A DNA stretch of 64,000 bases from Caulobacter sp. X (GTDB taxonomy: Bacteria > Pseudomonadota > Alphaproteobacteria > Caulobacterales > Caulobacteraceae), in NCBI RefSeq assembly GCF_002742635.1, contig NZ_PEGF01000002.1, positions 434,001 to 498,000 of the forward strand, in the 5' to 3' direction. The translations under genes and the position numbers were made by a program. The notes under the pieces are model-generated. The model saw only the letters and a program-made list of their open reading frames with translations. It ran no database searches and had not been told where the DNA came from. Shown piece by piece: positions 42,228 to 51,375 of this stretch. Position 1 is the stretch's first letter. Every line of letters begins with the position of its first letter.

Positions 42228-43580
42228 ATGGCTGACCGCGACGACCCTGAACGCGACCGGCTTTCCGGCCGCCTCTCCCGCTTCGCCAAGGTGGGCGCGG
42301 GTTTATCGGGCGCCGCCGTCAGCTATGGCGCAAACCGCATGTTCGGCGGCGACGAGGCCGACGCGCGCAACGCCAAGGCGCTGAAGGCGGCGCTGGGCGG
42401 CCTCAAGGGCCCGCTGATGAAGGCGGCCCAGATGTTCGCCACGGTGCCGGACCTGCTGCCGCCCGAGTTCGCCAAGGAGCTGGCCGAGCTGCAGACCAAC
42501 GCGCCGGCCATGGGCTGGCCGTTCGTGCGCCGACGGATGGCGGCCGAGCTGGGGCCCGATTGGCAAGCCAAGTTCGCCAGCTTCGAGCACGAGGCCGCCG
42601 CCGCCGCCTCGCTAGGCCAGGTCCACCGCGCCACTGCCCATGACGGCCGGGCCCTGGCGGTGAAGCTGCAGTATCCGGACATGCAGAGCGCTGTCGAAAG
42701 CGACCTTGGCCAGCTGCGCGCCCTGATCAACCTGTTCAAGCGGATGGACGGCTCGATCGACCCGTCGGAGATGATCGTCGAGATCGGCGACCGCTTGCGC
42801 GAGGAGCTGGACTACGGCCGCGAGGCCAAGCTGATGGCGCTGTACGGCGAGTTCTTCGCCGGCCGCGAGGCTATCCGCACGCCGACGCCCGTTCGGGAGC
42901 TGTCCACGGGGCGCCTGCTGTCGATGACCTGGCTGGACGGGCAGGGACTTCTGACCTTCAAGACCGCGCCGCAGGAAGTCCGCGACCACATCGCCGCCCT
43001 GCTGTTCGAGGCCTGGTGGAGCCCGATGACCCATCTGGGCGTCATCCACGGCGACCCGCATCTTGGGAACTACACCTTCGCCGGAGAGGGCGCCTCGCAC
43101 CTGAACCTGCTCGATTTCGGCTGCATCCGCATCTTCCCGCCAAAGTTCGTGGCCGGGGTCGTGCGGCTCTATCGGGCGCTGTCCAACGACGACCGCGCCG
43201 AGCAGATGGAGGCCTATCGCACCTGGGGCTTCCAGGGGCTGACCGATGACCTGGTCGACACCCTGAACGTCTGGGCGCGCTTCATCTACGGCCCGCTGCT
43301 GGACGACCGGGTGCGCACCGTCGCCGACGACGTGCCGCCCGGCGAGTACGGCCGCCGCGAAGCCTTCAAGGTGCGCCAGGCCCTGAAGGCGGTCGGCGGC
43401 ATCACCATCCCGCGCGAGTTCGTGTTCATGGACCGCGCCGCCATCGGTCTGGGCGCGGCCTTCCTCCACCTTGGGGCGCGCCATAACTGGAAGCAGCTGT
43501 TCGAGGCGTCGCTGGAAGGGTTCTCGGAAGAGGCGGTCGCCGAACGGCAGGCCAAGGCTCTGGCGGCGGTCGGGGTCTAG
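42228..43580 (+). CDS. ABC1/UbiB-family atypical kinase
   Basis: A 450-residue protein of the ABC1/ADCK/UbiB group. The kinase-like core is visible in ASLGQVHRATAHDG (A-rich loop), ALAVKLQYP (ATP lysine), EELDYGREA, HGDPHLGNY (catalytic loop) and LLDFGCIR (Mg Asp). The KxGQ motif is altered: LMKAAQMFATVPDLLPPEF reads KAAQ. These proteins support ubiquinone synthesis or lipid homeostasis; this could be an AarF-like paralogue rather than UbiB. The ribosome site is supplied by the adjacent repeat. It overlaps the convergent membrane-protein gene by 4 bases. Confidence 0.88.
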   Translation: MADRDDPERDRLSGRLSRFAKVGAGLSGAAVSYGANRMFGGDEADARNAKALKAALGGLKGPLMKAAQMFATVPDLLPPEFAKELAELQTNAPAMGWPFVRRRMAAELGPDWQAKFASFEHEAAAAASLGQVHRATAHDGRALAVKLQYPDMQSAVESDLGQLRALINLFKRMDGSIDPSEMIVEIGDRLREELDYGREAKLMALYGEFFAGREAIRTPTPVRELSTGRLLSMTWLDGQGLLTFKTAPQEVRDHIAALLFEAWWSPMTHLGVIHGDPHLGNYTFAGEGASHLNLLDFGCIRIFPPKFVAGVVRLYRALSNDDRAEQMEAYRTWGFQGLTDDLVDTLNVWARFIYGPLLDDRVRTVADDVPPGEYGRREAFKVRQALKAVGGITIPREFVFMDRAAIGLGAAFLHLGARHNWKQLFEASLEGFSEEAVAERQAKALAAVGV

Positions 43581-44176
43581 GCCTCGTACTCCTTCAGCAG
43601 CGCCTCCAATCGCCGCTGCTCCGGCTTCATGACCCCGAAGTACCGCGCCGCGTTCCAGGTGACGCTGGCGCCGAGGGCCAGGCCGAAGACCAGCAGCATC
43701 TGCCAGGCGTCGCGCTCGCTGGCCTTGCCGACCTCGCGCAGCTGTGTGACGCCGATCGCCATCGGAACCAGGAACACCGGCAGCATCATCCAGAAAATCC
43801 TCATGTTGGTCCGCGCCCGGCGGTTGGCGGCCAGCATGGCCCTGAGCGTGTCGAGCACCGCCGGCTCTCCAGGCTGGCGGCGATGGCGCAGCAGCGCGCC
43901 CGCCGCGAACACGCCCAGCAGCACCAGCCAGCACACGCCCATCATCGCGAGAGCGCCCCATTCGCGGGCGACGTCCATGCGGCCGCCGGCGATCGTTCGC
44001 GCCATGATGACGGTGAAGATCGTCATGGTGGTCGCGGGGATGGCGAACAGCAGGATTTCGCCCCGCCGGCGAGCTTTCAGAGTGCGCATCAGGGTCTCCA
44101 TCAGATAGGCCCGAACCTTGTCGTCGGGCGTGTTGGCCGGCGAGCGCCAGGCGGCTTCCAGGCGGTCAAACTCCAT
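43577..44176 (-). CDS. Four-helix membrane protein overlapping an ECF sigma gene (putative anti-sigma)
   Basis: A 199-residue protein. A soluble helical N-terminus (MEFDRLEAAWRSPANTPDDK, about 35 residues) precedes four hydrophobic helices near residues 40-58, 75-98, 123-142 and 160-178. Its ATG lies 11 bases inside the sigma-factor gene, so the pair is translationally coupled. By position it is the likely membrane anti-sigma factor, but no ZAS or other known anti-sigma domain is visible. Confidence 0.8.
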   Translation of the reverse strand: MEFDRLEAAWRSPANTPDDKVRAYLMETLMRTLKARRRGEILLFAIPATTMTIFTVIMARTIAGGRMDVAREWGALAMMGVCWLVLLGVFAAGALLRHRRQPGEPAVLDTLRAMLAANRRARTNMRIFWMMLPVFLVPMAIGVTQLREVGKASERDAWQMLLVFGLALGASVTWNAARYFGVMKPEQRRLEALLKEYEA

Positions 44177-44681
44177 GGTCGGCCTCCTCCACGAGGCTGG
44201 CGACGCGCTGGCGGATCCGGGTCAGCCGCGCGCCGACATTGGTTTCCGAAAGGCCGTGCAGGCGGGCGATCTCGGCGTAGGGCAGGCCGTCCAGCGACAG
44301 CAGGATCAGCGAGCGCTCGACAGGCGGAAGCCGACGGATGGCGGCGTAGAGCCGCTCCAGCAGGGCGTCCTGCGGATCGCTCCCCGCCTCGCGCATCAGC
44401 AGCTCGGCCTCGATCGCGACGCCGCGCAGGCGCCGACGTGTCTCGCCCCGTCGCCAGGTGAGCGCGGCGTTGTGCGCCACGCGGTGGACAAAGGTGCCCG
44501 CCGCGCTTTCGGCGCGGAACCTCGGCCGCGCCCTCCACAGCGCCAGGATCATCTCCTGCAGCAGGTCGTGCTGGTCCGCCGGCTCGGCGAAGGCCCGCGC
44601 CGTCCGGTGCAGCATCGGCAGATGCGGCCCCAGCCAGTCGGCGAAGTCCCTATCGGCGTCTCTGGCGATATCCCGGCCCAT
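44166..44681 (-). CDS. ECF-family sigma factor
   Basis: A 171-residue protein. Region 2 shows ADQHDLLQEMILALWRARPR and HRVAHNAALTWRRGETRRR; region 4 shows LPPVERSLILLSLDGLPYAE followed by IARLHGLSETNVGARLTRIR. It is divergent from the thioesterase gene, with 90 bases between. Probably an autoregulated ECF system held by the four-helix membrane protein. The 90-bp gap is AT-richer and may contain its promoter. Confidence 0.92.
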   Translation of the reverse strand: MGRDIARDADRDFADWLGPHLPMLHRTARAFAEPADQHDLLQEMILALWRARPRFRAESAAGTFVHRVAHNAALTWRRGETRRRLRGVAIEAELLMREAGSDPQDALLERLYAAIRRLPPVERSLILLSLDGLPYAEIARLHGLSETNVGARLTRIRQRVASLVEEADHGV

Positions 44682-44762
44682 CGATCCCCCGTTTCGAAAG
44701 GTTAGATGCCGGACGCCGCGCCGTCCTTACGGAAGGCTTTTCTTTTTTCAAACGCTCGTTAG

Positions 44763-45245
<483 letters not shown>

Positions 45246-45248
45246 GGC

Positions 45249-46172
45249 ATGGCCGACGATCGGGCCGCGCCCGTCTCGCTGCTCGCGCCGTTCGGCGGCG
45301 AGCCTCCGCCCGCGCCCGTGTGGTTCTACGCAGCTATCGATCATCCGCCCGAGCGCTCGACCATCACGGTCGAGGGCGCGAACATCGAGCTTCTGACCTG
45401 GGGCGAGGTCGGCAAGCCGGGCCTCTTGTTCCTGCACGGCAACGGCGCCCACGCCGACTGGTGGAGCTTCATCGCCCCGTTCTTCGCGAAAGATTGGCGG
45501 GTGGCCGCGATCTCGTGGTCGGGCATGGGCGGCAGCGACTGGCGGCCCGCCTACAGCGCCGAGCTGTTCGCGGCCGAGATCTTCGCGGCGGTCGAGGCGG
45601 CGGGGCTTGAGGCCGGCGGGGGCAAGCCGATCGTGGTCGGCCACTCGTTCGGCGGTTTCCCGACCCTCTATTGCGCCGCGCGCCATCCCGAGCGCCTGCG
45701 CGGGGCGATCATGGTCGACAGCAGCATCCAGCCGCCGGAGAAGCGCTGGAAAGGCCCGCCGCCGCGCTCGGGCCAAGGCCTGCCGTCCTATCCGAGCCTG
45801 GAAGAAGCGCTGACGCGGTTCCGCCTGGCGCCGCCGCAGCCCTGCGAGAACCTCTACATCGCCGACTTCATCGCCCGCCGCTCTCTGAAAGAGGTCGACG
45901 GCGCCTGGACCTGGAAGTTCGATCCAGACCTCTGGCACAATTTCCGCATGCCCGATCTCGGGGCTCTGTTGCCCCAGATCGCCTGTCCCGCCGCCTTGAT
46001 GTGGGGCGAGCGCTCGAACCTGATGCATGCCGAGACCGTCGACTATATGCTTGGGCAAATGCCCAAGGACGTCCTGCTCTTGCCTATTCCCGACGCCGAC
46101 CACCACGTGATGATCGATCAGCCCCTGGCCTTCGTGGCCGGGTTGCGAGGACTGCTGGCGGCCTGGGCCTGA
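45249..46172 (+). CDS. Alpha/beta-fold hydrolase
   Basis: A 307-residue protein. LLFLHGNGAHADWWSFIAPF forms the oxyanion region. The nucleophile elbow is VVGHSFGGFPT near residue 131, the acid is probably an Asp or Glu in the ALMWGERSNL strand region, and the histidine is in PDADHHVMID. It begins 3 bases after the thioesterase stop. Substrate unknown. A lipase-like activity alongside the thioesterase is plausible. Confidence 0.9.
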   Translation: MADDRAAPVSLLAPFGGEPPPAPVWFYAAIDHPPERSTITVEGANIELLTWGEVGKPGLLFLHGNGAHADWWSFIAPFFAKDWRVAAISWSGMGGSDWRPAYSAELFAAEIFAAVEAAGLEAGGGKPIVVGHSFGGFPTLYCAARHPERLRGAIMVDSSIQPPEKRWKGPPPRSGQGLPSYPSLEEALTRFRLAPPQPCENLYIADFIARRSLKEVDGAWTWKFDPDLWHNFRMPDLGALLPQIACPAALMWGERSNLMHAETVDYMLGQMPKDVLLLPIPDADHHVMIDQPLAFVAGLRGLLAAWA

Positions 46173-46177
46173 CGGCC

Positions 46178-47164
46178 GTGACCGGACCCGTCCTCGTCTA
46201 TGCGCCCGATCGCGGGATCGGCGACCTGATGTGGCACCTGCCGACCATCCGCGCGATCGCGGCGACGACGCCGGAGGGCGCGGTGGTCCTGGTGGCCCGA
46301 CCTTCCAGTCGGGCGGCCGAGGTGCTGAAGGTCGAACCGACCGTCGCGCGCGTGCTCCATGCGCCGCACTACAAGGGCCGCCTGAAGGGCGTGCGCGAGA
46401 CCCTCGACTTCCTCCGCCTGTGCAAGGCCGAGAAGCCGCGCGCGGTCTGGATCCTGGAGAAGATCGACCGACCCGCCATCGCCGCCTTTCTGGCGGGCGT
46501 GCCCGAGCGGCGCGGCTTTGGCCTGGGACACAGCCAGGAGCGGTTCCTGAACAAGGGGCCGTTCCTGCCGAAGGCCATGCGCCCCGCCCACCGGCTCGAC
46601 AAGCTGGCGGCCTTCGAGACGGCGCATGGTTTGGCGGTCGAAAGCAGAGAGCCGGCGCTGAAGCTCGACCCCGTCGCCGTCGCCGCGGTGAAGGCGCGCT
46701 ACGGGGACCGGCCGGGGCCCTGGCTGTGCCTGGGGATCGGCGCCAGCGAGCCGGCGCGCACCTGGCCGGCCGAGCGCTTCGCCGAGACCGCCCAGCGGCT
46801 CTCGGACCTGTTCGGCACGGTGTTCTGGGTCGGCGGGCCGCACGAGGCCCAGGCCGCCAAGGCCGCGATCGGCGAGCTGCCCGGCAATCTCGTCGCCTGC
46901 GACCTGCCGCTGGACCAGTCGGCGGCCCTGATCGCCCTGTCGGCGGGCTTCCTCGGCAACGACTCCGGCGCGCTGAACGTCGCCGCCGCCGTCGGCACGC
47001 CGTGCGTTGGGCTGATGGGCACGGCGCCCGTGCCGGCCTATTCGCGCTGGCTGACCCGCCTCGACGCGGGCGAGGGCCGAATCGCCGACATCACCGTCGA
47101 CCAGGCTGTCGACGCCGTGCGCGGTAGGTTCACTGCCGAGGCCTGGGTCAATTCGGACGCTTGA
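46178..47164 (+). CDS. Family 9 glycosyltransferase (heptosyltransferase-like)
   Basis: A 328-residue GT-B enzyme. I chose the GTG at 46178 (V-TGPVLVYAPD), 5 bases after the hydrolase stop. RGIGDLMWHLPTIRAIAAT is the N-terminal signature of GT9 proteins. LGIGASEPARTWPAERFAE and the C-terminal FLGNDSGALNVAAAVGTPCV bind the nucleotide sugar. It probably adds a heptose or related sugar to LPS core. It is the third member of the thioesterase/hydrolase run. Confidence 0.88.
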   Translation: MTGPVLVYAPDRGIGDLMWHLPTIRAIAATTPEGAVVLVARPSSRAAEVLKVEPTVARVLHAPHYKGRLKGVRETLDFLRLCKAEKPRAVWILEKIDRPAIAAFLAGVPERRGFGLGHSQERFLNKGPFLPKAMRPAHRLDKLAAFETAHGLAVESREPALKLDPVAVAAVKARYGDRPGPWLCLGIGASEPARTWPAERFAETAQRLSDLFGTVFWVGGPHEAQAAKAAIGELPGNLVACDLPLDQSAALIALSAGFLGNDSGALNVAAAVGTPCVGLMGTAPVPAYSRWLTRLDAGEGRIADITVDQAVDAVRGRFTAEAWVNSDA

Positions 47165-47224
47165 GCCCCGGCGGCCCGCGTTGTATCGGGCGAGGGCGTA
47201 ATTCTTTTCCACTGAGGACGACAC

Positions 47225-47455
47225 ATGGCCGGCGACTATCACCGCGGTGAAATGGATATCTCGGAACAGGCGGCGACCTACGCCGCGTTCGGCAAGATGA
47301 CGAAGTGGGGTTCGCTGGCGGTCGCCACGCTGCTGCTGTTCATCACCCTGCTGTTCTGCACCCCGGCCGGTTTCGTTGGTAGCGCTATCGCTGCTGTCGT
47401 GCTGCTGGCGCTGGGCATTGTTCTGCTTCGCGAAAAGCCCGCTCCGGCCCACTGA
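47225..47455 (+). CDS. aa3-type cytochrome c oxidase subunit IV
   Basis: A 76-residue protein with the family's N-terminal HRGEMDISEQAATYAAFGKM and then two hydrophobic helices (KWGSLAVATLLLFITLLFC and VGSAIAAVVLLALGIVLL). It belongs to the small bacterial subunit IV family of aa3 oxidases, peripheral to the catalytic subunits, which are not in the window. The ATG follows GAGGACGACAC. Confidence 0.92.
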   Translation: MAGDYHRGEMDISEQAATYAAFGKMTKWGSLAVATLLLFITLLFCTPAGFVGSAIAAVVLLALGIVLLREKPAPAH

Positions 47456-47579
47456 CACCGGTAGACATCGGCATATTTTTTCCCTGACCTGCACGTCACG
47501 CCTCGACAAGAGGCAAGACTATCCCCTACAGAGCGCCTCATCCTGATGGGGAAACCAGCGCTCTGGGAGGGGTATGCCG

Positions 47580-48716
47580 ATGGCCGTCATCGCCGTCACA
47601 AAAGAAACCCGCGCGAACGAGACGCGGGTCGCGGCCACGCCTGAAACCGTCAAGAAGCTCGGCGCGGCCGGCTTCTCGGTGGTCGTGCAGGCGGGCGCCG
47701 GGACGGCCGCGTCCTATCCGGACGCCGACTACGAGGCGGCGGGCGCCAAGATCGCCAAGACCGCCAAGGACGCGATCCAGGGCGCCGATGTCCTGTTCAA
47801 GGTCCGTGCGCCCGAGGCCGCCGAGATCGCGGCCCTGAAGAGCGGCGCGATCGTCGCCGCCGCGCTCAATCCCTACCAGGACAAGGAGACGCTGGACGCC
47901 CTGGCCAAGGCCGGCGCGACGGCGATCGCCATGGAGTTCATCCCGCGCATCACTCGCGCCCAGGTGATGGACATGCTCTCGTCCCAGGCCAACCTCGCCG
48001 GCTATCGCGCCGTGATCGAAGGGGCCGAGGCCTACGGCAAGGCCCTGCCGATGATGATGACCGCCGCCGGCACCGTCGCCGCCGCCAAGGTGTTCATCAT
48101 GGGCGTCGGCGTCGCCGGCCTGCAGGCCATCGCCACGGCCCGCCGCCTGGGCGCGGTCGTGACCGCCACCGACGTGCGTCCGGCCACCAAGGAGCAGGTC
48201 GAGTCGCTGGGCGCCAAGTTCCTGGCCGTCGAGGACGAGGAGTTCAAGAACGCCCAGACGGCCGGCGGTTACGCCAAGGAGATGTCCAAGGAATACCAGG
48301 CCAAGCAGGCTGAACTGGTCTCCAGCCACATCGCCAAGCAGGACATCGTCATCACCACCGCCCTGATCCCGGGCCGTCCGGCGCCGAAGCTGGTCACGGC
48401 CGCCCAGGTCGCCTCGATGAAGCCGGGCTCGATCCTGGTCGACCTGGCCATCGAGCAGGGCGGCAATGTCGAGGGCGCCAAGCTGAACGAGACGGTCGTC
48501 ACCCCGAACGGCGTGAAGATTCTCGGCCACGCCAACCTGCCCGGCCGCATCGCCGCCGACGCCAGCGCGCTCTATTCGCGCAACCTGGTGGCCCTGTCGG
48601 CCCTGTTCACGAACAAGGAGGGCGCCTTCGCCCCCGATTTCGAGGACGAGATCCTCAAGGCCGCCGTCGTCACCCAGGGCGGCGCGATCGTCCACCCGAA
48701 CCTGAAGACCGCCTAA
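47580..48716 (+). CDS. pntAA: NAD(P) transhydrogenase subunit alpha part 1
   Basis: A 378-residue NAD(H)-binding domain I of the proton-translocating transhydrogenase. VTKETRANETRVAATPETVK opens the alanine-dehydrogenase-like fold. The loop FIMGVGVAGLQAIATARRLG is the NAD-binding motif, and TDVRPATKEQ follows. I prefer the ATG at 47580 because GGGAGGGG is 8 bases upstream; the in-frame ATG at 47574 is too close to it. It opens the three-gene pnt operon, the split arrangement known from Rhodospirillum and other alphaproteobacteria. Confidence 0.96.
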   Translation: MAVIAVTKETRANETRVAATPETVKKLGAAGFSVVVQAGAGTAASYPDADYEAAGAKIAKTAKDAIQGADVLFKVRAPEAAEIAALKSGAIVAAALNPYQDKETLDALAKAGATAIAMEFIPRITRAQVMDMLSSQANLAGYRAVIEGAEAYGKALPMMMTAAGTVAAAKVFIMGVGVAGLQAIATARRLGAVVTATDVRPATKEQVESLGAKFLAVEDEEFKNAQTAGGYAKEMSKEYQAKQAELVSSHIAKQDIVITTALIPGRPAPKLVTAAQVASMKPGSILVDLAIEQGGNVEGAKLNETVVTPNGVKILGHANLPGRIAADASALYSRNLVALSALFTNKEGAFAPDFEDEILKAAVVTQGGAIVHPNLKTA

Positions 48717-48741
48717 CCACGCCATCGAAAGGGAGGCTCCC

Positions 48742-49062
48742 ATGGAAGCCGTCGACCCCACCGTGTTCCGTCTGGCGATCTTCGTGCTCGCCATCTTCGT
48801 CGGCTACTACGTCGTCTGGAGCGTGACGCCCGCGCTGCACACGCCGCTGATGGCCGTGACCAACGCCATCTCGTCGGTGATCATCGTTGGCGCCCTGCTG
48901 GCCGCCGCCGCCCACGGCGCGTCGGGCGAGGCCGTCGCCGGCTCGGTCTGGATCTCAAAGGGGGCCGGCGCCGTCGCCGCGGCCTTCGCGGCGGTCAACA
49001 TCTTCGGCGGCTTCTTGGTCACCCAGCGAATGCTGGCGATGTACAAGAAGAAGCAGAAGTAA
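48742..49062 (+). CDS. pntAB: NAD(P) transhydrogenase subunit alpha part 2
   Basis: A 106-residue membrane protein with three or four helices, including FVLAIFVGYYVVWSVTPALH and NIFGGFLVTQRMLAMYKKK. Its position between pntAA and pntB and the TPLMAVTNAISSVI motif identify the small membrane alpha part. It forms part of the proton channel. A GGGAGGCTCCC site precedes the ATG, 25 bases after pntAA. Confidence 0.95.
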   Translation: MEAVDPTVFRLAIFVLAIFVGYYVVWSVTPALHTPLMAVTNAISSVIIVGALLAAAAHGASGEAVAGSVWISKGAGAVAAAFAAVNIFGGFLVTQRMLAMYKKKQK

Positions 49063-49085
49063 GCGGTCGAGAGGGGATAAACACC

Positions 49086-50504
49086 ATGAACGCCAATCTC
49101 GCCGCCATCCTGTACCTCGTCTCGGGGGTGCTGTTCATCCTGGCGCTGCGCGGGCTGTCCAGCCCCGAGACCAGCCGCAAGGGCAACACCTACGGCATGG
49201 TCGGCATGGCCATCGCCGTGGCCACCGTGCTCTCCACGCTATGGAGCCAAGGCGCGCTGGACGCCGTCACTCTGGGCCTGATCATCGCCGGCGTCGCCGT
49301 CGGCGGCGGCGTGGGCGCGGTGATCGCCCGCAAGGTGCCGATGACCTCGATGCCGCAACTGGTCGCCGCCTTCCACTCGCTGGTCGGCATGGCCGCCTGC
49401 CTCGTGGCCGTGGCCGCCATCTATACGCCCGCCGCCTACGGCATCGTGGGCGCGGACGGCCATATCCACCTCAACAGCTTGATCGAGCTGTCGCTGGGCC
49501 TGGCCATCGGCGCCATCACCTTCACCGGTTCGGTGATCGCCTTCGCCAAGCTGAACGGCAACATGGGCGGCGCGCCGATCCTGCTGCCGGCCCGACACCT
49601 GCTGAACATCGTGATCGCGCTGGCGATCGTCGCTCTGGTCGTGGTGCTGGTCGTCAGCGGCGGTTCGGCCATCTGGGCCTTCTGGGGCATCTTCGCCCTG
49701 AGCCTCTTGATCGGCGTCACCCTGATCATCCCGATCGGCGGCGCGGACATGCCCGTCGTGGTGTCGATGCTGAACAGCTATTCCGGCTGGGCGGCGGCGG
49801 CCCTGGGCTTCACGCTCGAGAACACGACCCTGATCATCACCGGCGCCCTCGTCGGCTCGTCGGGCGCGATCCTGTCCTACATCATGTGCAAGGGCATGAA
49901 CCGCAGCTTCATCTCGGTGATCCTGGGCGGCTTCGGCGCCGACGCCGCGGCGGCTGGTCCAGGCGGCAAGGTTGAGACGCGTCCGGTCAAGCAAGGCTCG
50001 GCCGACGACGCGGCCTTCATCATGAAGAACGCCAGCAAGGTGATCATCGTCCCGGGCTACGGCATGGCCGTCTCCCAGGCTCAGCACGCCCTGCGCGAAA
50101 TGGCCGACAAGCTGAAGGAGGAGGGCGTCGAGGTGAAGTACGCCATCCACCCCGTCGCCGGCCGCATGCCGGGCCACATGAACGTGCTGCTGGCCGAAGC
50201 CAACGTGCCTTACGACGAGGTGTTCGAGCTGGAAGACATCAACAGCGAGTTCTCGACGGCGGACGTCGCCTTCGTGATCGGCGCCAACGACGTCACCAAC
50301 CCGGCGGCCAAGACCGATCCGCAGAGCCCGATCTTCGGCATGCCGATCCTGGACGTCGAGAAGGCCCGCACGGTCCTCTTCGTCAAGCGGGGCATGTCCT
50401 CGGGCTACGCCGGCGTCGAGAACGAGCTGTTCTTCAAGGACAACACCATGATGCTGTTCGCCGACGCCAAGAAGATGGTCGAAGGCATCGTGAAGGCGCT
50501 CTAA
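49086..50504 (+). CDS. pntB: NAD(P) transhydrogenase subunit beta
   Basis: A 472-residue protein. The N-terminal ~290 residues form about eight or nine membrane helices with the typical MVGMAIAVATVLSTLWSQGA and SYSGWAAAALGFTLEN. The C-terminal domain III binds NADP(H): VIIVPGYGMAVSQAQHALRE, HPVAGRMPGHMNVLLAEANV, VIGANDVTNPAAKTDPQSPI and KRGMSSGYAGVENELF. With pntAA and pntAB it makes NADPH from NADH using the proton gradient. Followed by a strong terminator. Confidence 0.97.
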   Translation: MNANLAAILYLVSGVLFILALRGLSSPETSRKGNTYGMVGMAIAVATVLSTLWSQGALDAVTLGLIIAGVAVGGGVGAVIARKVPMTSMPQLVAAFHSLVGMAACLVAVAAIYTPAAYGIVGADGHIHLNSLIELSLGLAIGAITFTGSVIAFAKLNGNMGGAPILLPARHLLNIVIALAIVALVVVLVVSGGSAIWAFWGIFALSLLIGVTLIIPIGGADMPVVVSMLNSYSGWAAAALGFTLENTTLIITGALVGSSGAILSYIMCKGMNRSFISVILGGFGADAAAAGPGGKVETRPVKQGSADDAAFIMKNASKVIIVPGYGMAVSQAQHALREMADKLKEEGVEVKYAIHPVAGRMPGHMNVLLAEANVPYDEVFELEDINSEFSTADVAFVIGANDVTNPAAKTDPQSPIFGMPILDVEKARTVLFVKRGMSSGYAGVENELFFKDNTMMLFADAKKMVEGIVKAL

Positions 50505-50530
50505 TCGACCCATCCAAAGGTGAAATGCGA

Positions 50531-50561
50531 AAGGCCCCGGCGGTGACGCCGGGGCCTTTTT
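50531..50561 (+). terminator. Terminator of the pnt operon
   Basis: GGCCCCGGCG and CGCCGGGGCC form a 10-bp stem with a GTGA loop followed by five T residues, 27 bases after the pntB stop. Confidence 0.93.
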
Positions 50562-50613
50562 CGTGTGGTCCGGGCGGAGACGCTTCAGGGGCGTCCCCGC
50601 TGTCGGGCAAGGA

Positions 50614-50955
50614 TCACTTCGCGGCGACCTCGACGGTCTTGGCTTGAGCCGGGCGGGCCTGATGTTTGGCGCGAGCGACCTGGATATCGGCTTCGCGGTG
50701 AGCGTTGGCGACGCAGGCGCGGACGGGCATGGCCAGGTCGCCGCTGCGCATCATCGAACGGCACAGGTCCAGGCCGGCGCGTTCGACGCGGGCGTCGAAG
50801 ATCTTGGCTTGCGCCGGGTCGGCCATGTTCAGGTCGCCATAGGCGACACGGGCGGTCGGTTCGGCGGCGTTGGCGGCCTGGGTCAGGCCCAGGATCGGAA
50901 CGGCGGCCAGGCTCAGGCTGGCGACCGTGGTGATGCTCATGATGAACTTGCGCAT
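50614..50955 (-). CDS. UrcA family secreted protein
   Basis: A 113-residue protein with a signal peptide (MRKFIMSITTVASLSLAAVP, cleavage near ANA). The UrcA pattern is visible as RVAYGDLNMADPAQAKIFDA and LDLCRSMMRSGDLAMPVRACVANA, with two cysteines that may be bridged. The start is the ATG at 50955, preceded by AGAGGGATACTTCTA. Family members are small periplasmic proteins of unknown role, common in Caulobacterales and sphingomonads. Confidence 0.87.
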   Translation of the reverse strand: MRKFIMSITTVASLSLAAVPILGLTQAANAAEPTARVAYGDLNMADPAQAKIFDARVERAGLDLCRSMMRSGDLAMPVRACVANAHREADIQVARAKHQARPAQAKTVEVAAK

Positions 50956-51375
50956 TAGAAGTATCCCTCTTGATGGCGCTGTTTCTTGCGCCAATGAATA
51001 CTGTCTAATTTCATGATATCCCAAAGTCCCGTTACGTCTGTTTCATGACGCGTAATTAAGCGAATGAACGACTATTAACAGATGACTTTGTCGTAATGTA
51101 GTTGGGCGCCGCGACATTTCCGTCCGTGTCGTGCTTTCCATGATGGCGGACTTCAAGGTTTCGCTTGCCAAGTTCAAGTGAAGCGACCTTGTCTTCAGAA
51201 GCAAATCGCGCTCAAAACCCAGATTATCGCAAACGAATGGTTAAGCTGCGCCCTGTTTTGGTCAAAACCGCCAGTCATAGAGCCCGCCATTCATGATCCC
51301 GAAAGGTCAATTATGAGATCTGAGCCGCCTTGGCGCGGTCCTCTCGATTGACCGGATATCCCGAGAGGTAGTGGT
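50956..51375. other. AT-richer divergent promoter region
   Basis: The gap of 420 bases between urcA-like and the M23 gene shows no gene. It is noticeably AT-richer (for example around 51000-51110) and probably holds promoters for both flanking genes. The stretch GGTTAAGCTGCGCCCTG at 51238 is a possible single TTAA-type half-site only. Confidence 0.5.

Noticed and set aside
51300-51375. An ATG start for the M23 peptidase upstream of 51376
   Set aside because: No in-frame ATG with a ribosome site is available; TTG at 51376 follows GAGAGG and precedes the membrane helix directly.
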